From NCBI GenBank assembly GCA_021768485.1, contig JAIZVZ010000011.1, positions 1 through 63,563 of the forward strand: a stretch of 63,563 bases of DNA, in the 5' to 3' direction. The notes under the pieces are model-generated. The model was not told where the DNA came from. It saw only the letters and a list, made by a program, of their open reading frames with translations, and made no database searches. Position numbers and translations under genes: made by a program. The first letter of the stretch is position 1, and the number at the start of each line of letters is the position of its first letter. This DNA is from Oxalobacteraceae bacterium. GTDB lineage: Bacteria > Pseudomonadota > Gammaproteobacteria > Burkholderiales > Burkholderiaceae_D. Below, in pieces: positions 28,396-37,239 of the stretch.

Positions 28396-28446
28396 TATCG
28401 ACTCATTGACAGGCCTGGCGGCGCGCCAGGTCGCAAACGACGTCGA

Positions 28447-28956
28447 TCAGCGGTCGACGATAGGAGTAATTGCTACCCGTACGCGCAGGCGGCTGCCTGG
28501 GTCGGACGGCAGAATGCTCGTGTAGTTATGACCTTTGTATTCGTAAGTCACGGAAAAACCGGCTGGACGCGATTCCCAGTGGTCGACCATGCGGCATTGC
28601 TGGATCGGCTGGGTCGAGGTGACGGTGCCGTTATCGCGGTTGTCGAGACGGTCGCCGGTGACGGCGCCGGCAATCGCACCGGCTGCCGTGGCTACGGTAC
28701 GGCCGCTACCGCCGCCGACCTGGTTGCCGATGATGGCACCGGCAATACCGCCGAGGATCGAGCCGCCCGCGCTGCGCTGCTGTTGGGTTTGTACTTGAGC
28801 ATATTCTGTGCGGCATTCTTGTTGCGGCCGATTGTATTGCTCGGAACGCGGAGTGACGCTGACCACGCGCGCAAAATCGTCGAAATCGGCGGAGAATGCC
28901 GCTGGTGCCGCTGCCAGAAAAGCAACAGAGATCAGTACATTGCGTGAGATGTTCAT
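28447..28956 (-). CDS. Glycine-zipper 2TM-domain protein, exported
   Basis: A 169-residue envelope protein with a signal peptide (MNISRNVLISVAFLAAAPAAFSA) and a glycine-zipper segment GGSILGGIAGAIIGNQVGGG followed by a second Gly/Ala stretch (VATAAGAIAGAVTGD), the SlyB/Rick-17-kDa-type arrangement. A C-terminal region with Cys (QQCRMVDHWES) and YEYKGHNYTSILPSDPG follows. Such proteins sit in or near the outer membrane and are linked to envelope stress; the exact role is unknown. The strong intrinsic terminator indicates a single-gene transcript. Its upstream AT-rich region is shared with the RNase gene. Confidence 0.85.
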   Translation of the reverse strand: MNISRNVLISVAFLAAAPAAFSADFDDFARVVSVTPRSEQYNRPQQECRTEYAQVQTQQQRSAGGSILGGIAGAIIGNQVGGGSGRTVATAAGAIAGAVTGDRLDNRDNGTVTSTQPIQQCRMVDHWESRPAGFSVTYEYKGHNYTSILPSDPGSRLRVRVAITPIVDR

Positions 28957-29234
28957 ATTTTATCCATAAAATAATTTTTTATTCGCCCTTTGCGCTAAGC
29001 CGCAAGAGGGTTGCCGACACAGTTCTATGTTAGCGCTGTGGCTGCATTGTAGCTGACCTTTGTAGCAACAAAATGTAACAGCTGCGAATTCCTCTTAATT
29101 ATATAAATATTATAACGTTGCATTAAAAGCAATCTATCTGGCGATTAAGATAGGCTATCGCATATTCGGGTTGATTCGTTTTGGACAACACGTTACCCTA
29201 TTGTTCTTGTGCTGTGATTCTTTAGGAACACATA
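28957..29234. other. Divergent AT-rich promoter region between glycine-zipper and RNase genes
   Basis: A 278-bp stretch with no gene. It is one of the most AT-rich parts of the window, with several TATAAT-like runs around 29100-29115 (TTATATAAATATTATAA). It must hold the divergent promoters; I did not assign start sites. Confidence 0.5.
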
Positions 29235-29627
29235 ATGACTCTGAAATGGGTGAAAGCGCCGATTTTTTTCGTCGTAGCATTGTTACTTTCCTTTACTCTT
29301 TGTGCAAAAGAAAAACATACAATGCCTTCGTCAGGGCCGCTCAAGACGATCGCGTATGCCGATTTGCCGCGACAAGGACAGCAAACGCTGGCGCTGATCA
29401 AACAGGGTGGGCCATTTCCATTCCCTAAGGATGGAGTGGTCTTTGGCAATTATGAAGGCAGCTTGCCCAAGCAGCCACGTGGCTATTATCATGAATACAC
29501 GGTACCAACCCCCGGTGCGCATAACCGCGGCGCCCGGCGCATCATTGCAGGCGGAACACCGGCCAGTTCAGGTCAGTACTATTACACCGACGATCACTAT
29601 GCCACCTTTAAGTTTATCGTTGAGTAA
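29235..29627 (+). CDS. Secreted barnase-type guanyl-preferring ribonuclease
   Basis: A 130-residue exported RNase of the N1/T1-microbial (barnase) family. A signal peptide (APIFFVVALLLSFTLCA) is followed by the core: DLPRQGQQTLALIKQGGPFP, VFGNYEGSLPKQPRGYYHEY, RGARRIIAGG and YYTDDHYATFKFI. By alignment with barnase the catalytic Glu (YHEYTV), Arg (ARRIIAG) and His (DDHYATF) are all present. Base composition is more AT-rich than the neighbours, possibly a sign of later acquisition. The next gene is its probable inhibitor. It may serve nutrition or competition outside the cell; which is not shown. Confidence 0.9.
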   Translation: MTLKWVKAPIFFVVALLLSFTLCAKEKHTMPSSGPLKTIAYADLPRQGQQTLALIKQGGPFPFPKDGVVFGNYEGSLPKQPRGYYHEYTVPTPGAHNRGARRIIAGGTPASSGQYYYTDDHYATFKFIVE

Positions 29628-29676
29628 TATGGGGAGTGCGGCAGACGCAATCTCCGCCCCATTGTCAAAGGGAGAC

Positions 29677-30075
29677 ATGAGTTTGTTTACCACCGTGCCA
29701 CCGAACGTGGTGCAGTCGATCCGGGCGTTTCGCCTGAGCGATTTACAGCAGGAGGCCAAGCGCCTCGGTCAGCATTTCCTGTATGCTCATTGCTCTAAAG
29801 CCACCACGAAGCAGCAAGTGCTGGTCACCGTCGCACAATCGTTTTGCTTGCCAAAAAGTCATGCCAGAAATTTCGACGCCCTGTCCGACTGCCTGACCAG
29901 GCTGGCCCACAAGGCCGGACCGCAACAGGGTTTTGTTGTTGTAATAGAGCAACTTCCAAGCACGGCCAAGTTCGATAAAGATGCCCGCGAGACCTTGCTC
30001 GATGTGTTTCGCGACGCCGCCGAATATTGGCTCGATAAAAAAGTTGCCTTCCGGGTATTTTATTCCTTCGAGTAA
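29677..30075 (+). CDS. Barstar-family RNase inhibitor
   Basis: A 132-residue cytoplasmic barstar-like protein: a leading extension, then AFRLSDLQQEAKRLGQHFLY, SFCLPKSHARNFDALSDCLT (matching barstar's FPDYYGNNLDALWDCLT helix with the inhibitory Asp) and FRDAAEYWLDKKVAFRVFYSFE. The ATG at 29677 has a strong AGGGAGA ribosome site 7 bp upstream; an ATG at 29629, one base after the RNase stop, would add 16 residues. It protects the cell from its own RNase before export. Barnase and barstar are cotranscribed here, unlike loci with unlinked inhibitors. Confidence 0.88.
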   Translation: MSLFTTVPPNVVQSIRAFRLSDLQQEAKRLGQHFLYAHCSKATTKQQVLVTVAQSFCLPKSHARNFDALSDCLTRLAHKAGPQQGFVVVIEQLPSTAKFDKDARETLLDVFRDAAEYWLDKKVAFRVFYSFE

Positions 30076-30118
30076 TTCGACGCCGCCGCGCCAATGATTG
30101 ATGTTATCATGGCGCCGC

Positions 30119-30148
30119 TTGGGGGCTGCGTACGCGTGCGGGTACAAT
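30119..30148 (+). promoter_or_regulatory. Candidate purN promoter
   Basis: TTGGGG (30119-30124), an 18-bp spacer and TACAAT (30143-30148). Only six bases separate the -10 element from the purN ATG and no ribosome site is visible, so a transcript from here could be leaderless. Confidence 0.35.
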
Positions 30149-30154
30149 GCGTTC

Positions 30155-30769
30155 ATGAAAAAAATTGTTATCCTCATTTCTGGTCGCGGCAGCAATATGG
30201 AAGCCATTATTGCGGCCGCCGAACGCGAACGCTGGCCGGCGCAGATTGCTGCGGTCATCAGTAATCGGGGCGACGCCAAAGGTCTGGCCTTCGCGGCCAG
30301 GCATGGTATTGCGACCGCCGTCGTGCCAAACCAATCCTTTCCGACGCGTGAAGCATTCGATGCTGCCTTGCAGGCGAAAATTGATGCCTTTGCGCCCGAT
30401 CTGGTCGTGCTGGCCGGTTTTTTGCGGATCTTGACGGCGCCCTTTGTTGCCCATTATGCGGGGCGCCTGCTGAACATCCATCCGTCGCTGCTGCCGGCAT
30501 TTCCCGGCCTGGCCACGCATGCGCAAGCGCTCAAGGCCGGTGTCAAAGTCCATGGCGCGACCGTGCATTTCGTCACCGAGCAGCTCGACCACGGGCCGAT
30601 CGTGGCGCAGGCCGCGGTCGCGGTCGAGAGTAGCGATACCGAAGACAGCCTGGCGCAGCGCGTGCTGGCGCAAGAGCACATGATTTATCCATGCGCGGTC
30701 CGGGCTTTTGTCGAGGAGCGCCTGCGCATCGTCGATGGCCGGGTCCTGGTCGCCGGTCTTGCTCAATAG
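30155..30769 (+). CDS. purN: Phosphoribosylglycinamide formyltransferase
   Basis: Transfers a formyl group from 10-formyl-THF to GAR in purine synthesis. The 204-residue length is close to E. coli PurN (212). Motifs: phosphate loop ISGRGSNMEAII, folate/catalytic region LAGFLRILTAPFV, the signature LNIHPSLLPAFPGLATHAQA with the catalytic His, and GATVHFVTEQLDHGPI with the catalytic Asp. The ATG of MKKIVILIS was chosen over an upstream ATG because the family starts there. It has no Shine-Dalgarno sequence and sits just after a -10-like TACAAT. FolD, which supplies its cofactor, lies elsewhere in the window. Confidence 0.96.
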   Translation: MKKIVILISGRGSNMEAIIAAAERERWPAQIAAVISNRGDAKGLAFAARHGIATAVVPNQSFPTREAFDAALQAKIDAFAPDLVVLAGFLRILTAPFVAHYAGRLLNIHPSLLPAFPGLATHAQALKAGVKVHGATVHFVTEQLDHGPIVAQAAVAVESSDTEDSLAQRVLAQEHMIYPCAVRAFVEERLRIVDGRVLVAGLAQ

Positions 30770-30788
30770 GCGCAATACAGTTAAAACG

Positions 30789-30845
30789 GAAGCAAGGCAT
30801 AAAAGAGCAGCACATAAGAAGCAAGGCATCGAAGAAGCAAGACAT
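30789..30845 (+). repeat. Three near-identical 12-bp direct repeats upstream of the rRNA methyltransferase gene
   Basis: GAAGCAAGGCAT at 30789-30800 and 30818-30829, and GAAGCAAGACAT at 30834-30845, in a purine-rich leader. Spacing is uneven (29 and 16 bp). No function assigned. Confidence 0.6.
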
Positions 30846-30930
30846 CGGCGAAGACCGGCAAAGATCGGCCGAGATGGCAAGAATGAGCGGGCGCGGCGAC
30901 GCCGTCCGCAGATAAATACAAAGGAAAGTA

Positions 30931-32298
30931 ATGAGATTGCCACCAGCAATAATTAGCAATACCGAAGAAGTATTGCGCGAAATCCTGCGCTTCACCGCGC
31001 CGGCCGATAGCACCTTGTCGCGTTATTTCCGCGACCATCCGCGCCTCGGTTCGCGCGAACGCGGTGCGATTGCCGAAGGCATCTATGCCATTTTGCGCAA
31101 CAAATCGTTTTATACCGATTTCGCCGAAGCCGGCAGCGGCGCCACCATGCGCCGCCTGACCTTGCTGGGCCTGGCGCAGGCGGTCGGCATCGATTCGCTG
31201 GGCGGCCTGTCCGAAGAAGAGACCGAATGGCTGCAGCGCGTCGGCCAGATCGACCGCTCGCTGCTGCCAGCGGCGATGCGCGCCAATATGCCGCAATGGC
31301 TGCTCGACAAGCTGGTGGCGCAATATGGCCAGGAGCAGGCCCTGCTGCTGGCCGACAGCCTCAATCAACCGGCCTCGCTCGACTTGCGCGTCAACGCCAT
31401 CAAGGCTACGCGCGATGCGGTGGTGGCCGAACTGGCGACTGCGCCGATCCTGGCCACGCCGACGCCGTACGCGCCGCTCGGCTTGCGCGTGGTGCAAAAG
31501 CCGTCGCTGCAAAACCTGCCGCTGTTTAAAAACGGCTCGATCGAGGTGCAGGACGAGGGCAGCCAGCTGCTGTCGCAAATCGTCGGCGCCAAGCGCGGCG
31601 AAATGGTGGTCGACTTTTGCGCCGGTGCCGGCGGCAAGACCCTGGCGCTCGGCGCCCTGATGCGCAATACCGGCCGCCTGTACGCCTTCGACGTCTCCGA
31701 AAAACGCCTGGCAAAGCTGAAGCCGCGCCTGGCGCGCAGCGGTCTGTCGAATGTCCATCCGGTGCAGATCGCGCACGAGCGCGATGCCAAGATCAAGCGC
31801 CTGGCCGGCAAGATCGACCGCGTGCTGGTCGATGCGCCATGCAGCGGCCTGGGAACGCTGCGCCGCAATCCCGACGTCAAATGGCGCCAGAACGCCAGTG
31901 CCATCGTCGAACTCAATACCAAGCAGGGTGCGATCCTGGCCGGCGCGGCGCGGCTGCTGAAGCCGGGCGGACGTCTGGTGTACGCCACCTGCAGCCTGAT
32001 GCGCGAAGAAAACGAGGCCGTCGTCACCGAATTTTTGGCCGGCCATCCCGAGTTTTTCCTGCTGCCGATGAAGCAAGTGCTGGCCGAGCAGAAAATCGCG
32101 CTGGAAATGGACGACTACCTGGCGCTGCTGCCGCATATTCACCATACCGACGGCTTTTTTGCCGCCGTCATGGAGCGCAAGCCGCTGCCCAAAAAAGTCG
32201 TGCTTGAGGAAACCGCGGACGCAGCGGGCGGCGCCAACGATGTGCAAGCCGAGGCCCAGCTGGCCGACGGTGCGGCACCGGTTCCGGCCGGCGCCTGA
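30931..32298 (+). CDS. RsmB/NOP-family tRNA/rRNA cytosine-5 methyltransferase
   Basis: A 455-residue SAM-dependent m5C RNA methyltransferase. Visible are the SAM loop VDFCAGAGGKTLALGAL, motif IV DAPCSGLGTLRRNPD with the releasing Cys, and motif VI YATCSLMREEN with the nucleophilic Cys. The N-terminal part is helical but shorter and unlike the NusB-like region of classical RsmB, so it may be a paralogue that modifies a different position. The C-terminal 30 residues are Ala-rich and probably disordered. It precedes the MscS gene by 27 bp and is likely cotranscribed with it. Its 161-bp leader after purN holds short direct repeats. Confidence 0.9.
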   Translation: MRLPPAIISNTEEVLREILRFTAPADSTLSRYFRDHPRLGSRERGAIAEGIYAILRNKSFYTDFAEAGSGATMRRLTLLGLAQAVGIDSLGGLSEEETEWLQRVGQIDRSLLPAAMRANMPQWLLDKLVAQYGQEQALLLADSLNQPASLDLRVNAIKATRDAVVAELATAPILATPTPYAPLGLRVVQKPSLQNLPLFKNGSIEVQDEGSQLLSQIVGAKRGEMVVDFCAGAGGKTLALGALMRNTGRLYAFDVSEKRLAKLKPRLARSGLSNVHPVQIAHERDAKIKRLAGKIDRVLVDAPCSGLGTLRRNPDVKWRQNASAIVELNTKQGAILAGAARLLKPGGRLVYATCSLMREENEAVVTEFLAGHPEFFLLPMKQVLAEQKIALEMDDYLALLPHIHHTDGFFAAVMERKPLPKKVVLEETADAAGGANDVQAEAQLADGAAPVPAGA

Positions 32299-32325
32299 AC
32301 ATGACAAGGCGAGCGCTCAGTTGCG

Positions 32326-33633
32326 ATGAATCCTAAATTATTTGCGGGCATGCTGCTGGACTTGTGGGACGACGTCAAGGCGCCCACGGTGCTGTGGCAG
32401 GTGGGCGCCATTTTGCTGGCCTGCAGTCTCGGCTGGGCGCTGGCGTGGCTGATCCGGCGCCAGTTCGCCGGCAAGGCGGCGCAAGGCGTGGCGGTGCAAT
32501 TTCGCCTCGATGGTTTCGGTCGCGTGCTGTCGCCGCTGCTGATGCTTGGTGCGGTCGTGCTGACCAAGCATTATCTGGTGCACTGGCAGCACGTCAATTT
32601 GCTGCGCGTCGTGATCGCCCTGCTGTCGGCGCTGGTGGTGATCCGTTTCGTTTTCTATCTGTTGCGGCGTATTTTTTCCAATGGCGGGCAATCGGGCAGC
32701 ACCTTGCGGGCCTTCGAAAAACTGTTCGCCTCGCTGGTCTGGCTGATTTTCGTGCTGTATATCACAGGCCTGTGGCCTGATCTGCTGGACCTGCTCGACG
32801 ATACGACCTTGCCGCTCGGGCGCCACAAGATTTCGCTGACTACTATTTTGCAGGCGCTGGCGACGGTGGCGGTGACGCTGATCGGTGCGCTGTGGGCCGG
32901 GGCTGCGCTCGAACAGCGGGTGATGCAGATCGACGACATGCATACCTCGATGCGGGTGGTGATGGCGCGTCTCGGACGGGCGGTGCTGATTCTGGTCGCG
33001 GTTTTACTGAGCCTGTCGATGGTCGGCATCGACCTGACCGTGCTGTCGGTGTTCGGCGGCGCGCTGGGGGTGGGGCTTGGCTTGGGCCTGCAAAAAATCG
33101 CCAGCAACTATGTTTCCGGCTTCGTGATCCTGCTCGACCGCAGCCTGGCCATCGGCGACGTCATCAGCGTCGAAAAATTTTACGGCAAGGTCACCCAGAT
33201 CAACACCCGCTACACGGTACTGGCCGGCGGCGACGGCGTCGAGTCGGTGATCCCGAATGAAATGCTGGTCTCGAGCCCGATGCAGAACTTCAGCCTGTCC
33301 GATTCCTCGCTGCGGCTGTCGGTGCAGCTGACGGTCGCCTACGATACCGATATCGAGATGGTGCTGCGCGCCCTGGAAGAGACCGCACGCCAGGTGGCGC
33401 GGGTGGCCGCGACGCCGGCACCGCTGGCGCTGCTGAAGAAATTCGGCGCCGACGGCATCGATCTCGACCTCGGCTTCTGGATCACCGATCCTGAAAATGG
33501 ACGCGGGAATGTGATTTCCGATGTGAATCTGGCGATATGGAAAGTATTAAAAAGCAAAAACGTTTCCTTGCCTTTCCCGCAACGCGAAATCCGCATTCTC
33601 GACGACCGCCTCAAGCCGCAGCCACCGGCCTGA
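32326..33633 (+). CDS. MscS-family mechanosensitive ion channel
   Basis: A 435-residue inner-membrane channel with about five N-terminal hydrophobic helices before the MscS pore helix, read in FGGALGVGLGLGLQKIASNY, whose Gly/Ala packing is typical. The cytoplasmic beta domain follows (RSLAIGDVISVEKFYGKV, IPNEMLVSSPMQNFS) and ends in KSKNVSLPFPQREIRIL. It protects against hypo-osmotic shock. The ATG at 32326 lies 27 bp after the methyltransferase stop. It is longer than E. coli MscS (286) because of extra transmembrane helices and resembles YbdG/YnaI-type channels. Confidence 0.92.
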   Translation: MNPKLFAGMLLDLWDDVKAPTVLWQVGAILLACSLGWALAWLIRRQFAGKAAQGVAVQFRLDGFGRVLSPLLMLGAVVLTKHYLVHWQHVNLLRVVIALLSALVVIRFVFYLLRRIFSNGGQSGSTLRAFEKLFASLVWLIFVLYITGLWPDLLDLLDDTTLPLGRHKISLTTILQALATVAVTLIGALWAGAALEQRVMQIDDMHTSMRVVMARLGRAVLILVAVLLSLSMVGIDLTVLSVFGGALGVGLGLGLQKIASNYVSGFVILLDRSLAIGDVISVEKFYGKVTQINTRYTVLAGGDGVESVIPNEMLVSSPMQNFSLSDSSLRLSVQLTVAYDTDIEMVLRALEETARQVARVAATPAPLALLKKFGADGIDLDLGFWITDPENGRGNVISDVNLAIWKVLKSKNVSLPFPQREIRILDDRLKPQPPA

Positions 33634-33783
33634 AGGACATAAAAATGTTCTGTCCGCAGCCTTGCGCGGACTGCGGAAATTCAGCGTACAATTTGCCCAA
33701 ACCAAGATCTTCAGGCATCTCTTCAGGCATTTCAAGCACATCGACGGGCCAGCCGACACCAAGCGTTTAACCACGGAGTTGGA

Positions 33784-34992
33784 ATGATGTTCAGTACCGT
33801 TCTCGACACGATCGTCGATTTTATGGCCTATGGCCTGACGCGCGCAGGCCTCTGGCAAATCGTCGCCTTCACCTTGCTGACTACCCATGTCACAATTGCC
33901 AGTGTGACAATTTTTTTGCATCGACACCAGGCCCACCGGGCGCTCGATCTGCATCCCTTGCCGAGCCATTTTTTCCGTTTCTGGCTGTGGCTGACGACAG
34001 GCCAGGTCACCAAGGAATGGGCGGCGATTCACCGCAAGCATCACGCCAAGTGCGACACGGCTGACGATCCGCACAGTCCGGTCACGCGCGGCATCAAGAC
34101 CGTCTTCTGGCGCGGCGCCGAACTGTACCGCGCCGAATCGAAAAATCGCGAAACGCTCGACAAATACGGCCACGGCACGCCCGACGACTGGCTCGAGCAC
34201 CATCTGTATTCAAAATATAGCTGGCAAGGGGTCGGCCTGCTGCTGGCGATCGATCTTGCGCTGTTCGGCGTGCTCGGCCTGACCGTGTGGGCCGTGCAGA
34301 TGCTGTGGATTCCGGTTACGGCGGCCGGCATCATCAACGGCATCGGTCATTACTGGGGCTATCGCAATTATGATTGCGCCGATGCTTCGCGCAATATCGT
34401 GCCCTTCGGGATTCTGATCGGCGGCGAGGAATTGCATAACAATCACCACACCTTCGGCACCTCGGCCAAGCTGTCATCGAAATGGTATGAGTTCGACATC
34501 GGCTGGATGTATATCCGCATCCTGGCCACGCTGCGCCTGGCGACGGTGCGCAAGGTGGCGCCGGCGCCGCGTTTTGCGCGCGGCAAGCTGCAGGCCGACG
34601 CGGCCACGCTGCAGGCGGTGATCGCCAACCGCTACGACGTGATGGCCAAATATGCGAAGTCGCTCAAGGCTGCCTGGCACGATGAACTGGCGCATTTGCG
34701 GCAAAAAACGGCGTTTGAATCGGACTTTTTGAACTCGGCCAAAAAGCTGCTGCAGCGCGAACCGACCCGGCTGGAAGCGCCGCAAAAACTGCAGCTGACG
34801 CGCCTGTTCGAGCACAGCAACGCGCTGCAGACCATGCATGAAATGCGCGGCGAGCTCGGCGCGATCTGGGAGCGTTCGCACGCCACGCGCGAGCAATTGC
34901 TGCATCAGTTGCAAGACTGGTGCGCGCGCGCCGAAGCCTCGGGCATTCGCTCGCTGCAGGAATTTTCCTTGCGGCTGCGTAGTTATGTGTGA
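33784..34992 (+). CDS. Membrane fatty-acid (delta-9 type) desaturase
   Basis: A 402-residue di-iron acyl desaturase in the inner membrane. The three histidine boxes are present: HRHQAHR (HX4H), HRKHH (HXXHH) and the C-terminal ELHNNHHTF (HXXHH), interleaved with four hydrophobic segments. It introduces a cis double bond into acyl chains, adjusting membrane fluidity. The C-terminal 130 residues (after about 270) form a charged helical extension not needed for catalysis in the family. A GGAG site is 7 bp before the ATG. A TACAAT at 33687-33692 is a possible -10, but no good -35 was seen. Confidence 0.93.
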   Translation: MMFSTVLDTIVDFMAYGLTRAGLWQIVAFTLLTTHVTIASVTIFLHRHQAHRALDLHPLPSHFFRFWLWLTTGQVTKEWAAIHRKHHAKCDTADDPHSPVTRGIKTVFWRGAELYRAESKNRETLDKYGHGTPDDWLEHHLYSKYSWQGVGLLLAIDLALFGVLGLTVWAVQMLWIPVTAAGIINGIGHYWGYRNYDCADASRNIVPFGILIGGEELHNNHHTFGTSAKLSSKWYEFDIGWMYIRILATLRLATVRKVAPAPRFARGKLQADAATLQAVIANRYDVMAKYAKSLKAAWHDELAHLRQKTAFESDFLNSAKKLLQREPTRLEAPQKLQLTRLFEHSNALQTMHEMRGELGAIWERSHATREQLLHQLQDWCARAEASGIRSLQEFSLRLRSYV

Positions 34993-35158
34993 GTGTGATT
35001 GATGCGCGCTTTTTTCGCTGCGCGCCGTTGTCGCCGCTGCCGTTCCAGGTCATGCTGAACGGCATTTTTATTGCTTGCCCGCCGGCCGAGGGCATCAAGG
35101 AATGGCCGGCCTCTCTCAGGCCACATCTTGTTTTTGACAAAAGAGCAAGGTTACGGCC

Positions 35159-35188
35159 AAAAAAAACCCCGCGACATCGGCGGGGTTT
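35159..35188 (-). terminator. Intrinsic terminator of rpmB-rpmG
   Basis: On the minus strand a 9-bp stem AAACCCCGC/GCGGGGTTT (35180-35188 with 35164-35172) and a 7-nt loop run into a T-tract of eight. It lies 21 bp beyond the rpmG stop. Confidence 0.92.
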
Positions 35189-35208
35189 CCATAAAACCGA
35201 AATCGCAA

Positions 35209-35376
35209 TTACTTGATCTTGGTTTCTTTGTACATCACATGCTTGCGAACCTTGGGATCGAACTTCAGGATCTCCATTTTTGCAGGCGTTGTACGCTTGT
35301 TCTTGGTAGTCGTATAGAAATGACCCGTACCGGCGGTCGATTCCAACTTGATTTTGTCGCGGCCTGATTTAGCCAT
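35209..35376 (-). CDS. rpmG: 50S ribosomal protein L33
   Basis: A 55-residue basic protein, [20 protein letters not shown] onward, ending VMYKETKIK, which is the canonical bacterial L33. It is the form without the zinc-binding Cys pairs. It lies 23 bp after rpmB in the standard rpmB-rpmG pair and ends at a strong terminator. The ribosome site AGGAAT is visible upstream of its ATG. Confidence 0.98.
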   Translation of the reverse strand: MAKSGRDKIKLESTAGTGHFYTTTKNKRTTPAKMEILKFDPKVRKHVMYKETKIK

Positions 35377-35399
35377 GATAATTCCTTTATATTAGCTAA

Positions 35400-35636
35400 T
35401 TAGACTTTTTCGCCACGCGCACGCATGTCGACCAAGACGGCATCGATGCCGAGTTTGTCGATCACACGCAGACCGGCGTTGGACAGGCGCAGGGAAACCC
35501 AGCGGTTTTCTGATTCTACAAAAATACGACGATTTTGCAGATTAGGCAAAAAGCGACGTTTAGTTTTGTTATTTGCATGGGAAACATTATTGCCGACCAT
35601 CGGCTTTTTCCCGGTGACTTGGCAAACACGTGCCAT
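35400..35636 (-). CDS. rpmB: 50S ribosomal protein L28
   Basis: A 78-residue ribosomal protein: [20 protein letters not shown] then [12 protein letters not shown] and [19 protein letters not shown]. One Cys (VCQVTG) is present, but not the full zinc-binding set. The ribosome site AAGGAG is seen upstream. It is first in the rpmB-rpmG transcript, with its promoter probably in the 160-bp AT-rich gap before radC. Confidence 0.98.
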   Translation of the reverse strand: MARVCQVTGKKPMVGNNVSHANNKTKRRFLPNLQNRRIFVESENRWVSLRLSNAGLRVIDKLGIDAVLVDMRARGEKV

Positions 35637-35796
35637 GACTCACTCCTTAAAGGTTTCCACAATTGGAAAAGAAAAGAGTATATCTAAAAAACCCAACTTT
35701 ATCAATGACTTGTGAAAATCAATTGTGTCTTGCTTGGTTAAAATAATTTAACAATTTGAATTTGGCGATTTTTCATTCGGGCGCCATGCTGTTTTT

Positions 35797-36471
35797 CTAG
35801 AAATGTCCATGTTCGGCAAAGGAATAGACCTGGTTATCGGCCACGATAAAGTGGTCGAGCACGCGCACATCAACCAGCGCCAGCGCGGTTTTGAGCGCCT
35901 CGGTCAGGGCGTGGTCGGCCATGCTCGGTTCCTGGGTGCCCGAGGGATGATTGTGGGCCAGTAATAATGAGGCGGCATTGTGGGCCAGCGCCGCTTTGAC
36001 CACTTCACGCGGGTGGACCGAGGTGTGGGTCAGGGTCCCGTGAAACAATTCCTGATAAGCGAGCAGGCGATTCTTGACATCCAAAAACAGGGCGACGAAT
36101 GATTCGTGGCGGCGATTGGCCAGCGTGTGTTGCAGATAATACTTGACCGCCTGCGGCGACGACAGCACGATGCCGTGTTGCAGTTGCTCGCCGAGCGAGC
36201 GCCGGCTCAGTTCGAGGGCTGCCTGTAACTGGGCAAATTTGGCCGGACCGACGCCGGGCACGGCTGAAAAATCGGACAGTCTGGCGCTGAGCAGGGCGCG
36301 TAATGATCCAAAATGGTGCAATATATCGCGTCCGAGGTCGACTGCACTCTTGCCGGGCACGCCGACACGCAAGAAGACGGCCAGCAATTCGGCATCGGAC
36401 AGGGACTGGGCGCCCGTTTTGATCAGGCGTTCGCGCGGCCGCAGCGCGGGCGGCCAGTCGAGGATGGACAT
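35797..36471 (-). CDS. radC: RadC/YicR-family JAB-domain protein
   Basis: A 224-residue protein. The N-terminal helix-hairpin-helix-like region (LSDFSAVPGVGPAKFAQLQA) precedes the JAB/MPN+ metal site, read as the Glu-bearing LTHTSVHPREV and SLLLAHNHPSG with His-x-His and a downstream Asp (SMADHAL). The cellular role is unsettled; the old repair assignment does not hold for the E. coli gene. It lies in the usual position next to rpmB-rpmG and is transcribed in the same direction. The family-length protein has no sign of truncation. Confidence 0.93.
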   Translation of the reverse strand: MSILDWPPALRPRERLIKTGAQSLSDAELLAVFLRVGVPGKSAVDLGRDILHHFGSLRALLSARLSDFSAVPGVGPAKFAQLQAALELSRRSLGEQLQHGIVLSSPQAVKYYLQHTLANRRHESFVALFLDVKNRLLAYQELFHGTLTHTSVHPREVVKAALAHNAASLLLAHNHPSGTQEPSMADHALTEALKTALALVDVRVLDHFIVADNQVYSFAEHGHF

Positions 36472-36735
36472 GGGGAAATGGGCAAGTTGGGCGAAGCGTC
36501 AGTGTGCGCCGCTTTGCGGGCGGCAATCTGGCGCCAGCGCAAAGTGTGCGCCGATCTTTTGCGGATGGCCGGCCGGTGCCGGCGAATCAAATCCGGTTGA
36601 ATGCCTTACAATATCGATTTGCAAGGTTTCGCCGGCTTTTCATGGCGCCTGTTTTTGCTGGCGGCCCTCGCGACCCTGCTGCCTGTTTTCATGCTTTATT
36701 GACGTATTTTTCCGCCACTTTCACCGGCCCTGTAC

Positions 36736-37188
36736 ATGACTACTCCACTTCCGCTCGTCACCGCCGCTTCCTATCTGACCCTGCACTATCGCCTGGCATG
36801 CGAGGGTGGCGGCAATATGCTCAGCACCTTCGATGACAAGCCGGCGACCTTGCTGCTGGGGCAGGGGCAACTGGCCCCCTTTCTCGAAGAGCGTTTGCTC
36901 GGCCTGGCGGAAGGGACGCACCAGAGCTTCACGCTGAGCGCAGAAGAAGCGTTTGGCGCGCGCAATCCGGAATTGCTGCAAAGTCTGTCGCGCGCCATGT
37001 TCGACGCCAATACCAAGCCGGACCAGGACTACGAAGTCGGCGATCTGATCGAACTGGCCGGCCCCAACGGCGGCCGCTTTATCGGAATCTTGCAGGAAAT
37101 CGACGATACGAGCGCACTGGTTGACTTCAATCATCCGCTGGCGGGGCAGGCAGTGACGTTTGAAGTCAAGATTTTATCTGTATTGTAA
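36736..37188 (+). CDS. fkpB: FKBP-type peptidyl-prolyl isomerase, SlpA/FkpB type
   Basis: A 150-residue SlyD-like prolyl isomerase with the FKBP core (LTLHYRLACEGG, LLLGQGQLAPFLEERLLGL) and an inserted flap (SAEEAFGARNPEL). It lacks the His-rich metal tail of SlyD, which fits FkpB/SlpA. It lies 51 bp upstream of ispH, the same conserved order as in E. coli. It probably assists folding in the cytoplasm. Confidence 0.93.
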   Translation: MTTPLPLVTAASYLTLHYRLACEGGGNMLSTFDDKPATLLLGQGQLAPFLEERLLGLAEGTHQSFTLSAEEAFGARNPELLQSLSRAMFDANTKPDQDYEVGDLIELAGPNGGRFIGILQEIDDTSALVDFNHPLAGQAVTFEVKILSVL

Positions 37189-37239
37189 GTAGCTAAGTAG
37201 CGGCTGCGGCATAAGCTGCCTGCAGCGCAAGGGAGATTC

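Noticed and set aside
36601-36702. A 33-codon hydrophobic open frame before fkpB (ATG at 36601)
   Set aside because: It could encode one membrane helix, but there is no ribosome site or other support.
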